Below the pieces are notes generated by a model. It did not search any database. It saw nothing but the letters and a program-made list of their open reading frames with translations, and was not told where the DNA came from. 64,000 nt of DNA, taken from Euborellia annulipes. Taxonomy: Eukaryota > Arthropoda > Insecta > Dermaptera > Anisolabididae. The position numbers and the translations under genes are program-made. Positions 44,020 through 54,565 of this stretch are shown here, one piece after another (position 1 is the stretch's first letter; the number at the start of each line of letters is the position of its first letter). The stretch lies in the NCBI GenBank assembly GCA_023213315.1, contig JAKCPI010011581.1, forward strand, positions 1 through 64,000. The letters run 5' to 3'.

Positions 44020-45622
44020 TTTTTTTTGATCATATAAAATTTCTACTTCTTTCGAAGCCAGGACCAGATTATTTAATATAGTATTAACGTTTATTAATTG
44101 GAAAAATTACTCTCTTTGAGAAATTTCGTTTGGTTTTAATAAAATTTGATGAAATTTTTCATATATCATCTATGTTATCTTCTTTTTTTTGTATATATAA
44201 AATTTCTACCTGTTTCGAAGCTGAGACCAAATTATTTAATATAGTATTAACGTTAATTAATTGGAAAAATTACTTTCTTAGAAGATTTTCGCTCGGTTTT
44301 AATAAAATTTGCTAAAATTTTTCATATGTCAAAGTCATCAGCTTTTTTTTGATTATATAAAATTTCTACTTCTTTCGAAGCCCAGACCAGATTATTTAAA
44401 ATAGTATAAACGTTTATTAATTGGGAAAAATACCCTCTTTGGATTATTTCGTTTGGTTTTAATAAAATTTGCTAAAATTTTTCATATATCTATGTTATCT
44501 TCTTTTTTTTTGTATATGTAAATTTCTACCTGTTTCGAGGCTGAGATCAAACTATTTAATATAGTATTAACGTTTATTAATTGGAAAAATTACTTTCTTA
44601 GAAGATTTTCGCTCGGTTTTAATAAAATTTGCTAAAATTTTTCATATGTCAAAGTCATCAGCTTTTTTTTTGATTATATAAAATTTCTACTTCTTTCGAA
44701 GCCCAGACCAGATTATTTAAAATAGTATAAACGTTTATTAATTGGGAAAAATACCCTCTTTGGATTATTTCGTTTGGTTTTAATAAATATTTGCTAAAAT
44801 TTTTCATATATCTATGTTATCTTCTTTTTTTTTGTATATATAAAATTTCTACCTGTTTCGAGGCTGAGATCAAATTATTTAATATAGTATTAACGTTTAT
44901 TAATTGGAAAAATTACTTTCTTAGAAGATTTTCGCTAGGTTTTAATAAAATTTGCTAAAATTTTTCATATGTCAATGTCATCAGCTTTTTTTTTTATTAT
45001 ATAAAATTTCTACTTCTTTCGAAGCCCAGACCAGATTATTTAAAATAGTATAAACGTTTATTAATTGGGAAAAATACCCTCTTTGAATTATTTCGTTTGG
45101 TTTCAATAAAATTTGATAAAATTGTTCATATGTCAATGAGATCAGCTTTTTTTTTGATAATATAAAATTTCTACTTCTTTCGAAGCTGAGACCAAATTAT
45201 TTAATATAGTATTAACGTTTATTAATTGGAAAAATTACTCACTTTGAAGATTTTCGCTTGGTTTTAATAAAATTTGCTAAAATTTTTCATATGTCAACGT
45301 CATCAGCTTTTTTTGATTATATAAAATTTCTACTTCTTTCGAAGCCCAGACCAGATTATTTAAAATAGTATAAACGTTTATTAATTGGGAAAAATACCCT
45401 CTTTGGGTTATTTCATTTGCTTTTAATAAAATTTGATAAAATTTTTCCTATGTCTATGTTATCACCTTTTTTTGTATATATAAAATTTCTGCTTCTTTAG
45501 AAGCCGAGACCAGATTATTTAATATAGAATTAACGTTTATTAATTGGAAAAATTACTCTCTATGAAGATTTCGCTTGGTTTTAATAAAATTTGAAAAAAA
45601 TTTTCATATGTCAATGTCATCA
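44020..45622 (+). repeat. Satellite array, 160-bp monomers in dimers
   Basis: Ten monomers start at about 44030, 44195, 44355, 44515, 44675, 44838, 44998, 45158, 45318 and 45476. Two subtypes alternate. A has GAAGCCCAGACCAGATTATT and ATACCCTCTTTGG. B has GCTGAGACCAAATTATT and AGAAGATTTTCGCT. The real period is therefore a dimer of about 322 bp. It ends at a hAT-like element. No coding frame is conserved across monomers. Confidence 0.85.
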
Positions 45623-45623
45623 G

Positions 45624-46262
45624 CAGTGCCGTAACAAGGGTATGAAGCGCCTGTGGCAAGTGTCTAACTTGCGCCCCCCCCCCAGGGCCGGAACTAGGAG
45701 ATTTTTTAGGGGGTGCAAAATTTTATTTGCCGCCCCTCCTTAAAATTTTCTATACAAAATTCATATCATTTTACCTTTTTTTTTTTTTTTAGTAAATCTT
45801 TCTTTAATTGCCGCCCCCTGATATCTGCCGCCCGGGCGCATGCCCCCACTGCCCCACCCCCGGCCCTGCTCCCCCTAACCTTTTTTGGGCCAAGTTCCTC
45901 CTTTTTAAAGTTATTGTGCTCCCTATATACAAATTTTGTAAAATATATAAAATGATATTTCAAATTCTAAATTGCCCCCTCCCATGAATAAGCAAATTTC
46001 CGCTCCCCCTCCCTCCAAGTTGTGAGCTGCACGTGGTTTTTATTTACCATCAATATAATCAGTGAGGCGCTACGGGAGAGGGTGGCTGATATAATTGTCG
46101 GAGGCAATTTCTCCACTCGCCCGTAGCGCCTCACTGATTAAAATGTTGGTAAATAAAAACCTCGGGCAGCTCACAACTAGGTCGGTCCCCTTTGTTTTGC
46201 GCCCCCAGCCCAATTGCGCCCGTGGCGGGCGCCTGTTTTGCCACGCCCTCGTTACGGCCCTG
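45624..46262. mobile_element. hAT-like element with nested units
   Basis: Ends CAGTGCCGTAACAAGGG and CCCTCGTTACGGCCCTG are inverted. No clear 8-bp duplication remains. Inside are a CAGGGCCGGAACTAGG ... CCCCGGCCCTG unit (45682..45868) and a foldback (about 46018..46180, arms GTGAGGCGCTACGGG and complement). Confidence 0.6.
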
Positions 46263-46264
46263 TT

Positions 46265-47110
46265 AAATGCTTTCGAAATATTCGGAGAAAACACTCTTAA
46301 AAAGTTATTTTCTCATTGCCAAGAAACTAGCCTACAACTATTCTCAATTATAGTCGAGTCTACTATTTGGCCCGGCACATCCTTTCGTATATTTTTAACT
46401 AAAATTTTTTATTTTATAGGTATGAAGGAAATAAATGTATCATGATTTCCACACGGGTCTTTAGAACTACAAGATTCATGTTGCATCTCATCCACTAACG
46501 TTTTCATAAATAATAATGTCGCTTACACAACAAATATGATCAAGTCAAACAGCAAAATATTTCGAATTTTCTTTTTCTCTTGAAAGATGTAAGTATTTTT
46601 TTTCTATTCCTCATGATATTTATTTTACACCAAGTGTTATTAATTTTACTGTTGTAACATTAAAAATTAATAGTTTAAATAAATCCCTTTGACTTTTTTT
46701 TAAGTAAATAAATAGGATGAAAACTCAAAAGCATTTATCTAAATTAAAATTTAAATCAAATCAGTAATTCTTATGTCAATATGATAGAGAAAAAAATTAA
46801 ATATTTAGAAAAACCCTCCATCTAAATTGAAAACAAATACAATTTTTCATTCATATTTCGTAATTTTTTACGGTTCATTTACTATAATTATAAATATAAA
46901 AGGACCATTAATCATAATTTTTGATAAAAGAATAGATTCATGCGTTTAATGATGATTATTATTATTATTAAATAAAAGTCTATATCAATAAAATATTGAT
47001 TAGAAATAAAAGATTTATTATATTTTAAGTTTAATTTTTTGTAATTTCTTCCCAAATAATATTAATGATTTGCAAGTCAGTTTTCAATACTAATCACCCA
47101 GATTTTAAAA
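46265..47110. other. AT-rich stretch, nothing recognised
   Basis: A donor-like GATGTAAGTA lies at 46587..46596 without a convincing exon. Confidence 0.35.
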
Positions 47111-47650
47111 CTCTCTTGTAAACAAAAAAAAATCTGCTGGGACTGGTCGCACAGCACACAACTTTCTCTTACCTTCGGTAATAGAAAGTGCTTGAAATAA
47201 ACTATGGTTATTTTTCAATATTTTAATCTCATATTTGGATATTTTATACACAATATAGAATGCTAAATAAAATACAAAATTTCTTAAGAATTGGAAAAAA
47301 ATTTTTTAAATGTATAACAAGTTCCAAAGACGTGACCCCCCTTTGGAATCGAAATTAACATGCAAATCCCCATAAGGATTTAACATTGGCTTCCATAAAG
47401 GAAGGAAGAGCCGGAAAGTTAATTTGAAAATCTGAAATACTACATCAGTAAAGTGCAAACAATTTTCAGGGCAAAATGAGAATATTAAATTTTAAAGAAC
47501 ATTTAAAAAATAATTTATTTTTGAATTTTAATCAAAATCGTTTGTGCGAAATTCGAAAAAAACTGAAAAAACACTTCAGTAAAGTTCTAGTACTTTTTGT
47601 CCGATTTTGTGCAAAAGCTTATTTTGACTGTCCAGGAGGATACCTAACTT

Positions 47651-48010
47651 CATAGGCCCCCGAACAGGGGGGGGGGGGACATTTCCCCCCCCCCCCCCCC
47701 CAGGGGGGAGGGGGGGGGAAAAATTTTCCCTTTTTTTCATTTTATTTTTAAAATGAAATAATTTTTCTTTTTAAAAAAAAAAAATCTTCTAAATAAGAAA
47801 AAAAAAAATTTTTTTTTTTCAAAAAAAAAAATTAAAAATAACTATTTTAAAATTATAATTATATTTTAATTATAGTGATTTTTTTATTATTTTTAATTTT
47901 TTTATTATAGTTGTTTGTTTTTTTTTTTTTTTATATTATTAAAATATATTAAATTTTTTTAATTAAAAAAAATATCTCTTCTTCCTTTTTTTTTTTTCTT
48001 CTCCCCCCCG
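47651..48010. mobile_element. hAT-like element with homopolymer-degraded interior
   Basis: CCTAACTT lies at 47643..47650 and 48011..48018 (8-bp duplication). The left end CATAGGCCCCCGAACAGGG matches 27165 (CATAGGCGCCGGAACTGGG). Between the ends most non-homopolymer bases of the relative are replaced by runs of G, C, A or T. Confidence 0.65.
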
Positions 48011-48069
48011 CCTAACTTAAATATAAAATGGAGGGAAAGTGGTGTAGGTTTTACGTGATACTTATTTAT

Positions 48070-48235
48070 AAGTAATATTATTTAGTATATGTGAGGTTTC
48101 ACTAAGTTATAAATGAAAGAAGTATTTGAGTTTATAACTCGATATACAGATATATATATATATATATATATAAACTCAAATACTTCTTTCATTTATAACT
48201 TAGTGAAACCTCACATATACTAAATAATTTTACTT
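48070..48235. mobile_element. Foldback MITE
   Basis: Arms of about 65 bp (AGTATATGTGAGGTTTCACT, TTATAAATGAAAGAAGTATT and complements) surround a TA-repeat spacer. It is inserted in family X. Confidence 0.7.
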
Positions 48236-48419
48236 TTAAATATAAAATTTCAATCTCGAAGCTCAATTACTTCATGCTTAAAATCGTTTTACAGGCACAC
48301 AGACAGACCAATTTGCGGGATCCACTTATTTGGACTCAGGGAACCTCAAAATCTCGACATCGAATTTTGGACATGATAGCAATACTTTGACTATAGGTAA
48401 GAGAAAAGGTAAAAAAAAA

Positions 48420-49350
48420 AAAAAACTTCACAAACACTAATTTGCAGCTCTTTTTTTTAGAAATTATATTTGGAGACCCGGGAGCATTTTGATCCCTGAT
48501 AAAATTCACCAACTATTCACTCAGAGAATATATATTTTGAATGAATTCTACACTGCCCTACAATCTTAATTGGTGATTATAGTGCATATATATTAAAAAT
48601 AAATGAGAAGGCGATAGAAAGGGTAATTATTGATCATATATATTTATTCTCTTTTTGGTGATACCATGTCTTGGAATTCTGTCCCAGTCATGGCGATTCA
48701 ATCTTAATTGAAAAATAAATTTCAAATGAAAAGATTCTAGAAAAATGATGACATAAAAGTTAATTTGATATTTCCTCCAGATAAAGATTCACGTCAAAAT
48801 AATTCGCTCGATATGTTACGACTATGTTCCATTTAATCTCTTAGATTAACATGTTTCAAATAATATAGGCATAATAAAGAGGGGCTTAGCGAGTTTTAGC
48901 TTTATGTCTCGGATTCATCTATCCTAATTATACTCGTTACTATCAGGCTGATGTTATATTATAGTGTATATAAATAATTCCAACGACATAGACTAGAAGG
49001 TATGGTATAATAAATATTTCTAACATACTTACATAAACACACGTGACATTTTTGCTTACCTGAAACAAACAGAGAAAAAAAAAACATGAGATAAAAAAAA
49101 TGGTTAAATTCCATGAGGCAATTTAAAGGTGAGAAATAGCTTTGTGCCTTGAGGGACAAATTCAAAAGAGCAAAAGGATTCTATTCGTTGGTGGGGCAAT
49201 TTAATCATTCCCTTTGTTACAATCCACTTGGGTTTGAATTTATAAAATTCCCGTAGGATGCACACCTTCTTTAGTAATATTGGAATTTGGCCTCCTCAAT
49301 TTCTATTCTCCATTCAAATGAAACTATTTAATATTTTAATTATCTTTATA
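48420..49350. other. AT-rich stretch, nothing firm
   Basis: On the minus strand at about 49035..49061 a 27-nt segment lies between TCTGTTTGTTTCAG and GTAAGTATG. It is too short to call an exon. Confidence 0.3.
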
Positions 49351-49354
49351 GGCC

Positions 49355-49560
49355 TATATAAAAATGAAATGGGAAAAATGTATGTATGTATGTATGTATG
49401 TATATGTTCTATAGAAATCCACAATTTTCAATGAATCTTTTTCAAATTAAGTACACATATAGTACTTGATGAAACAGAGAGTAACATAGTAATAATTTGA
49501 ATCTCTAAATATTACTGGGGATTTAATTATAATCAAATTTCTTCAATATCTGGATAAAAA
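49355..49560 (+). repeat. Helitron-like 5' end fragment
   Basis: TATAAAAATGAAATGGGAAA is followed by GTATGTATGTATGTATG and TTCTATAGAAATCCACAATT. It matches the start of 41736..41939 and the inverted copy near 58.4-58.6 kb. The 3' hairpin is missing. Confidence 0.45.
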
Positions 49561-49593
49561 TTTAGATTTTTGACAGCTTTTGACATATATATG

Positions 49594-50258
49594 TCGGCGT
49601 TCTATTTAGTAAAGTGCCTGACTCCATTTTTGTTTATTTTTCAGGAGAGCCAAAAAACATTTCATTGTCATATTAAGCCGGCCATTCGCGATGACTCTAT
49701 CCGTCCAAATGGAGCGATGTCACTCCAAAAACTGACCGTGATTGGGGAAAAAGAAATGGATGTCGTGGAGTGATATGATGAGTTGGTAATCCAATCAGTC
49801 CAAAATCCAAAATCCAGTTTCGTCAAGCCATCCGTCCATCACTCAAACTGATTGTGAATGGGGAAATTCACGTGGAGCGACACCAAGCCTTCGCAGCAGC
49901 AGCAGTTAATAACCCAACAGAATCCAATAAAAGTAAATCTGTATCCATATTAATGCAAAATAGGTTATAAGAAAAGCACACACACTCGATGAAACACGTA
50001 CTGGACGTGGAGTGACCGTGAATGGGGGTAATTTTTTGGATGTAATCCAAATGGATGACATCCATTTGGAGCGATCGTGAATGGCCGGCTTAAGAGCCAA
50101 TGTTAAACACTTTTCATGCGATAATTTTTTGAACTGCTACATTTTAACTACGCTCTTACCCAGTTCAGGGCATAAGGAGAATGATATTTTTCAACAGAAA
50201 ATACAAAAAAATGATTTTCGAAAAAAGTAGAGTTAGACACTTCTAATTAGAGAGTCGA
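49594..50258. mobile_element. TCGACG-end MITE carrying a TTAA insertion
   Basis: It is homologous to 20696..20939 (same ends, CAGGAGAGCCAAAAAACATT and CAGTTCAGGGCATAAGGAG inside), with 417 bp extra in the middle. Confidence 0.75.
49677..50089. mobile_element. TTAA-flanked inverted-repeat element
   Basis: It starts GCCGGCCATTCGCGATG, ends CGATCGTGAATGGCCGGC, and is flanked by TTAA at 49673..49676 and 50090..50093, a piggyBac-type target. The paralogous MITE at 20.8 kb reads CATTGTTAGAGCC at this point, showing the empty site. The interior repeats CACTCC/GGAGTG and GTGAATGGGG-like words. It has no transposase. Confidence 0.7.
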
Positions 50259-50348
50259 TATATATATATATATATATATATTTATAGCCACCTCCAGGCA
50301 GACCCTTTGGGCAGTCACAAATAGAGCATTTTGTTTTCACAGACAGTA

Positions 50349-50559
50349 CAGTGAGAGTCAATATTAAGTCCCACCCATGCGTTTTCTTCTTGTGATTATT
50401 TCATTGTTTTTAAAAAAAATATTAAGTATTTTTTAATGGAAACTTTCATGGTTCAAACCTAGAAATTTCCAATAAAGATTTTCATTTTCTTTTATAAAAA
50501 CCAATGAAATAATCACACGTAGAAAACGCATGGGTGGGACTTAATATTGTTCCTCACTG
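50349..50559. mobile_element. Foldback MITE, CAGTGAGG family, copy 2
   Basis: It has the same ends and CCCACCCATGCGTTTTC as 37086..37286, with TA on both sides. The two copies are closely similar except near the centre. Confidence 0.8.
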
Positions 50560-50564
50560 TACCT

Positions 50565-50912
50565 TCACTTGAACTCAAGGTGCTTTCTTAAAATTGTTAC
50601 TTGCCCCCGCCTTAGGTGGGCAATTGCTCGCTGAAGGCGAGCAAGGGGTCCAGGCGGCGCAGACAGCTCCCTGGCTATTCGCAAAGCATTATATTATTTA
50701 TTAAAATCTTAAATTGACAAAATAAATATTTTTTCAATGAAATTTTTAATTTAAGTTTTTAATTAAATTTGTTTAAGTGCTTTTACAGCATTTGACGATA
50801 TTATTTCAATTGATTGGTAGCTAATTCAATTGAAATAAATAAATTTTTTCACCTGTAACGGAATGCAAACCCTTGGCCTCTAGCATCAGAAGGGGGTGCA
50901 CACATATACCGG

Positions 50913-50949
<37 letters not shown>

Positions 50950-51035
50950 CTAAAAGTTTTTGACTGTGTTTATGTGAAGATAAAATTTCTCGTTTTTGAG
51001 GTCCCAGTCTTGCTGGTTCCCAGGTTTAGTCAATA
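50565..51035. other. Mixed stretch, nothing firm
   Basis: A GC-rich patch (50605..50690, GCTCGCTGAAGGCGAGC hairpin) and a TA run (50918..50943) are present. AGTCTTGCTGGTTCCCAGG (51006) is a ribozyme-family flank on the minus strand. Confidence 0.35.
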
Positions 51036-51040
51036 ATATA

Positions 51041-51445
51041 CGAGGTGTGTTCAAAAAGAAACCCAACTTTTGTTGTATCAGCTTTATTGCTTATTATATA
51101 ACTTTTTAAGCACTGTTCCTTTCAAAATAGTCCCCTCTACTGGCCATACACCGTTCCCATCGTTTCTTCCATTTTTAGAACTCCTCCTGGAACACATTTT
51201 GTGGGATTGCGCGCAGACTTTTCGTCGCATTGTCCTGTATCTCCTCTATGGTTTGGAAACGACCACAATGCGACGAGAAACCTGCGCGCCGTCCCACAAA
51301 ATGGGTTTCAGGAGGCGTTCCAAAAACGGGAACGGTGTATTGCCAGTAGAGGGGACTATTTTGAAGGAAACAGTGCTTAAAAAGTTGTACGATAAGCAAT
51401 AAAGCTGATACAGCAAAAGTTCGGTTTCTTTTTGAACATACCTCG
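51041..51445. mobile_element. Mariner-derived foldback element
   Basis: Ends CGAGGTGTGTTCAAAAAG and CTTTTTGAACATACCTCG are flanked by TA. Arms of about 190 bp each hold a mariner terminal repeat plus the 3' end of the transposase gene. It is a head-to-head deletion product, like 21056..21600 but from a different lineage. Confidence 0.75.
51267..51380 (+). pseudogene. Mariner transposase C-terminal fragment
   Basis: The frame reads 37 codons to TAA and includes GFQEAFQKRERCIASRGDYF, the standard end of mariner transposases (Arg-Cys-Ile-Ala then Gly-Asp-Tyr-Phe). The complementary arm on the left (minus strand, about 51100..51215) carries a diverged copy. Confidence 0.7.
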
Positions 51446-51754
51446 TATATATATGCCACCTTTAGTCTGAAATTATGTTAATAATAATATCTGCATTCTT
51501 CTCAAAACAATTCTTACTTCTTCCAATCATTATCATTTTCTTAAAAATAATAATGATTGTTTATAAATATATTATTTGGAAAAGCTTAGTAAAAATTAAA
51601 TATATAAATAATTTATCAACTTTATTTCGCTCTTTGATTTAAAAAAATGTTCATACATATTTATGTTGGAACAAAACGCACACCTTAACAGTAAACCTTT
51701 ATTTTATAAAAATACGTATCTTTCTCTAACTTTTTTTTTTTTTTTTGTTTTTAG

Positions 51755-51963
51755 AATTAATTTTATCCAGTGGATTTAAAAATTTGCCATATTGTTCTCA
51801 TCATTCTACACTTCGTAAAATGACAATGAAAAGGAAAAAAAAAACAAGAGAAGTAAAAAAAAAGAAAGATAATTTAATAAAATTGTCGATCCGGCAAATT
51901 TCCTCCCTGCGTTTTGCGTTTTATCTAAAAGATGAATACCATGGGCAATTAAAATGGAAATAG
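51755..51963 (+). CDS. Possible terminal exon
   Basis: The acceptor TTTTTTTGTTTTTAG is followed by 2 nt and 68 codons to TAG. The peptide starts LILSSGFKNLPYCSHHST, has a Lys-rich middle and ends LRFAFYLKDEYHGQLKWK. Length and composition are reasonable, but no domain is recognised and no upstream exon is visible. Confidence 0.25.
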
Positions 51964-51964
51964 C

Positions 51965-52585
51965 GTTGCTGCTGCTGTCTGCCTGAGCCTTTTCTTGCCA
52001 GGGCTTTTTGTTTCATTTTATTAAGCTTAGGGTATTAAACTTTTTATGTTTTAGTTATTATAGTAAAACATCTTGGGCTACTTCATGCTTTAAGTTTAAT
52101 GGAAATTGAGATCCCCCCCCCTCCCCTCTGTTTGATGCTTTTTTAAATAAAAAACTATATCTTTTGTCTGTTTGTCCGTTTTAAAGGTATAAACATTCAA
52201 ATGAACATTTAAACAGTGTTTATTTCTTTTATTGTTGTTCAAATGGCTGAAACAAATGGGGTAAAAAAAGATTAAGAACTTAAGAATAAGTATAAGGGTC
52301 ATATTCTTTGGAATTTTCGTAGACGACTATAAACAAAATGAACTACATAATAGTTATGAAAAAAATATCTAAGAATTTGGCTCTAATGGATTAAACGAAT
52401 CATTGTTATACAAATTGTTTTACATTTACAAAAAGTTGTTATTTTATTATATTTACAAAACTTTTATCTTCACATTCACTCAAATTTGCTCAAACAAATT
52501 AATTAAAGAAAATAATTTAATGTTAATTTTAAAATAATTAGGTAAAATATTTAAATAATCCTAATTATTTAAATTGATTTTTTTT
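51965..52585. other. AT-rich stretch, nothing recognised
   Basis: No repeats or coding frames stand out. Confidence 0.4.
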
Positions 52586-52587
52586 TA

Positions 52588-52830
52588 TTCAATTTAATAT
52601 TTATTAATTCAAATAGCCGACAAAAAAAGTGCCACCGGAATTCGAACCACGGATCCACCGATTTGCACTCGGTGTGCCCTGCCACTGGACCATAGCACGG
52701 TTATTTGAATTCAGTGAGACCTCTAAATTAGTTTCCAGGAGTATTGGACCCAAATTCAAAGCCACAAATTTTCCGTCAGCCAGACTCAATCTAGATGAAC
52801 ATAATGAGAATATCTCTCATTACTGTATAT
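52588..52830 (-). repeat. SINE-2 copy with tRNA-like part (Cys-like anticodon)
   Basis: On the minus strand about 52634..52706 resembles a tRNA: A box TGGTCCAGTGG, anticodon arm ACCGA/TCGGT with GCA in the loop, B box GGTTCGAATTCC. TATTTGAATT flanks it on both sides. An upstream part (AAACTAATTTAGAGGTCTCA) is shared with 52985..53218. Confidence 0.6.
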
Positions 52831-52984
52831 AATATAAGAAATTATATATATATATATTTAAGATAGATATAATTACGTTCAGATCCGTGAAGAAAAATTA
52901 TATATATGATTGAATAATATATATATAATATATATTATTTTATATATATTATTATATATTATATAATTTTTTATTTATTAATTG

Positions 52985-53218
52985 CACAAATTAGAGATAT
53001 TCTCATTACGTCCATCTAGATTGCATGGTGCTGGTTGAGGGAGAGATTTGTGCCTTCGAATTTGGGTCCGCTTTCCCATAAAACTAATTTAGCGGTCTCA
53101 GTGAATTCAAATAACCGAATGTCGTGCTGCGGTGGTAGGGCATTATTCTGAGTACAAATTATTGAATCCGTGGTTGTACCCATCTTTTGTCGACTATTTG
53201 AATTAATAAATATTAAAA
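52985..53218 (+). repeat. SINE-2 copy, inverted partner
   Basis: It has the same order as 52588..52830: AAACTAATTTAGCGGTCTCA, GAATTCAAATA, a decayed tRNA-like part (GCGGTGGTAGGGCA, GAGTACAAAT, GTGGTTGTACCC), TATTTGAATTAATAAATATT. The two form an inverted pair around AT-rich DNA. Confidence 0.55.
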
Positions 53219-53332
53219 TGTATGATTTTTGGTTATAAGATTGAGTGGCTGTAGATATAGTTGATACAGGACCAAGGGAGTTGGCAGCCAATAAGTGAGC
53301 CTCTATATTAAAGAAAAACTCTCAAGTGTTGA

Positions 53333-53368
53333 GACGTTTCGGCTTTATTCTGCTAATGCCATCATCAG
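53333..53368 (-). ncRNA. Hammerhead-like ribozyme, canonical core
   Basis: On the minus strand it reads CTGATGA, T, stem II GGC(ATT)...(AAT AAA)GCC, GAAAC, GTC. All conserved core bases are present. Stem I adjacent to the core is only GA/TC. Confidence 0.7.
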
Positions 53369-53517
53369 TCTTTGCTTTAATAGCAAACTGTTACTTAAGC
53401 GAATACACACGTATTGAATGACTGGAAGCATACAAATAGAAATTATTTATATATCACATAATGTATATAAAGAAATATTTAATATAACAACTCTATACAC
53501 TTATACTCTCTAATTGA

Positions 53518-53553
53518 CTGATGATGGCATTAGCAGAATAAAGCCGAAACGTC
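53518..53553 (+). ncRNA. Hammerhead-like ribozyme, canonical core
   Basis: It is identical to the core in the opposite arm: CTGATGA, T, stem II closed by GGC/GCC, GAAAC, GTC. TTGA before the core pairs with TCAA after the triplet (4-bp stem I). Both strands therefore encode an intact motif. Confidence 0.72.
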
Positions 53554-53699
53554 TCAACACTTGAGAGTTTTTCTTTAATATAGAGGCTCTCTTATTGGCT
53601 GCCAACTCCCTTGGTCCTGTATCATGTATGATTTTTCTTCACGGTTCTGAACGTGATTATATATAATTTTATCTTAAATATTATATATATAATTTCTTA

Positions 53700-54560
53700 T
53701 TCAATAGATAATTTAATTTCACTCTCGAATTCACAAATTAGGTACAAATTTTATTAAAGATTATAAATTAAACAGCATAGTTGTCAATTAATTTTATTTT
53801 TTAATGATCTTTTGAGGAACCACCAACTAAAAGTTCTTTAAAAAACAAATATTCTATAAAATTATTATAAAATAAACTAATTTTCTAGATATTTGTTTTT
53901 CATCATTTCAAAGAGATGTCCTAAACATTTCAGTTTAATTAAAATATAAATGTTTTATTAAATTCTTTATACATTTATATCATGCCTAATAAAAAGAAAT
54001 AAAAATTCCCTTTTGTTTTTACATGTTAGCTTTTTTAAATTATAATTATTCATTGTTCATTTCTTAAAATACTTTTTATTTTTCATTTTATTAAATTAGT
54101 TAATTTGATTTAATTAAAAAATGTTATCTCTGTACTAAATTAAAAAGTGCTCTCCGTAAAGGAACAAATAACTTCTTTTAATTTATTTATTCTTTGAAAA
54201 ATTACTTTAGATACCACATTTTTCATTTCTGTAATAATCTTTCATTTGATTACTTTGTAAAATATATTTTATGGGGAATGAATAAATTTATGTTTACTTT
54301 TTTTTGGGGTAAAAAATTTAAAACACAATAGTTAAAATTTCTAACTTTTTTCTTTTTCTTTTTAGGTGGAAATTTTAATTTTCTGGAAATTTTAACTTGG
54401 ATAATCATCACCATCAAGAATTTTGAAAAATCTAATCTAAGAAAAAAAAAACACCAAAATTAAATGAAATTTATATAAATTCAACTAATGAGAAAGTAAG
54501 TTTTTACATATGAATATTCCTAGTGGGAGTCAATATTAAAGGACCCCTACGCTATTTCTT
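53700..54560. other. AT-rich stretch, nothing firm
   Basis: An acceptor (TTCTTTTTCTTTTTAG) at 54350..54365 precedes a frame open for about 30 codons, Ile/Asn/Lys-rich, with no recognisable product. Confidence 0.3.
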
Positions 54561-54565
54561 AAAAG

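Larger units (their letters stand above)
47118..48415 (-). repeat. Family X copy with two nested insertions
   Basis: A partial hairpin (GGGACTGGTCGCACAGCACA) is followed after about 240 bp of other sequence by the module TAAAGTTCTAGTACTTTTTG and CTAACTT. A hAT-like element (47651..48010) and a foldback (about 48070..48235) follow, then TCTCGACATCGAATTTTGGA and GGTAAGAGAAA. Confidence 0.6.
53231..53633. mobile_element. Inverted ribozyme element E6 with 13-bp duplication
   Basis: ATGTATGATTTTT is duplicated at 53218..53230 and 53634..53646. A 32-nt left tail contains GAGTGGCTGTAGATATAG. The arms start GATACAGGACCAAGGGAG, include TTGGCAGCCAATAAG, and pair for over 100 bp. Each ends in a ribozyme core. 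It has inserted next to a SINE-2 end. It is the best-preserved element of the class here. Confidence 0.85.

Noticed and set aside
44020..45622. CRISPR-like array
   Set aside because: The units are contiguous 160-bp monomers with no unique spacers, in a eukaryotic context.
46095..46445. 116-codon ORF
   Set aside because: It crosses the boundary of a hAT-like element and a foldback and has no relative in other copies.
50918..50943. TA-repeat tract as an origin or promoter
   Set aside because: Similar (TA)n tracts occur throughout. Nothing specific marks this one.
52634..52706. Functional tRNA-Cys gene
   Set aside because: The A and B boxes are good, but the acceptor and T stems do not pair well and the segment is part of a repeated element. 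It is called SINE-2 instead.
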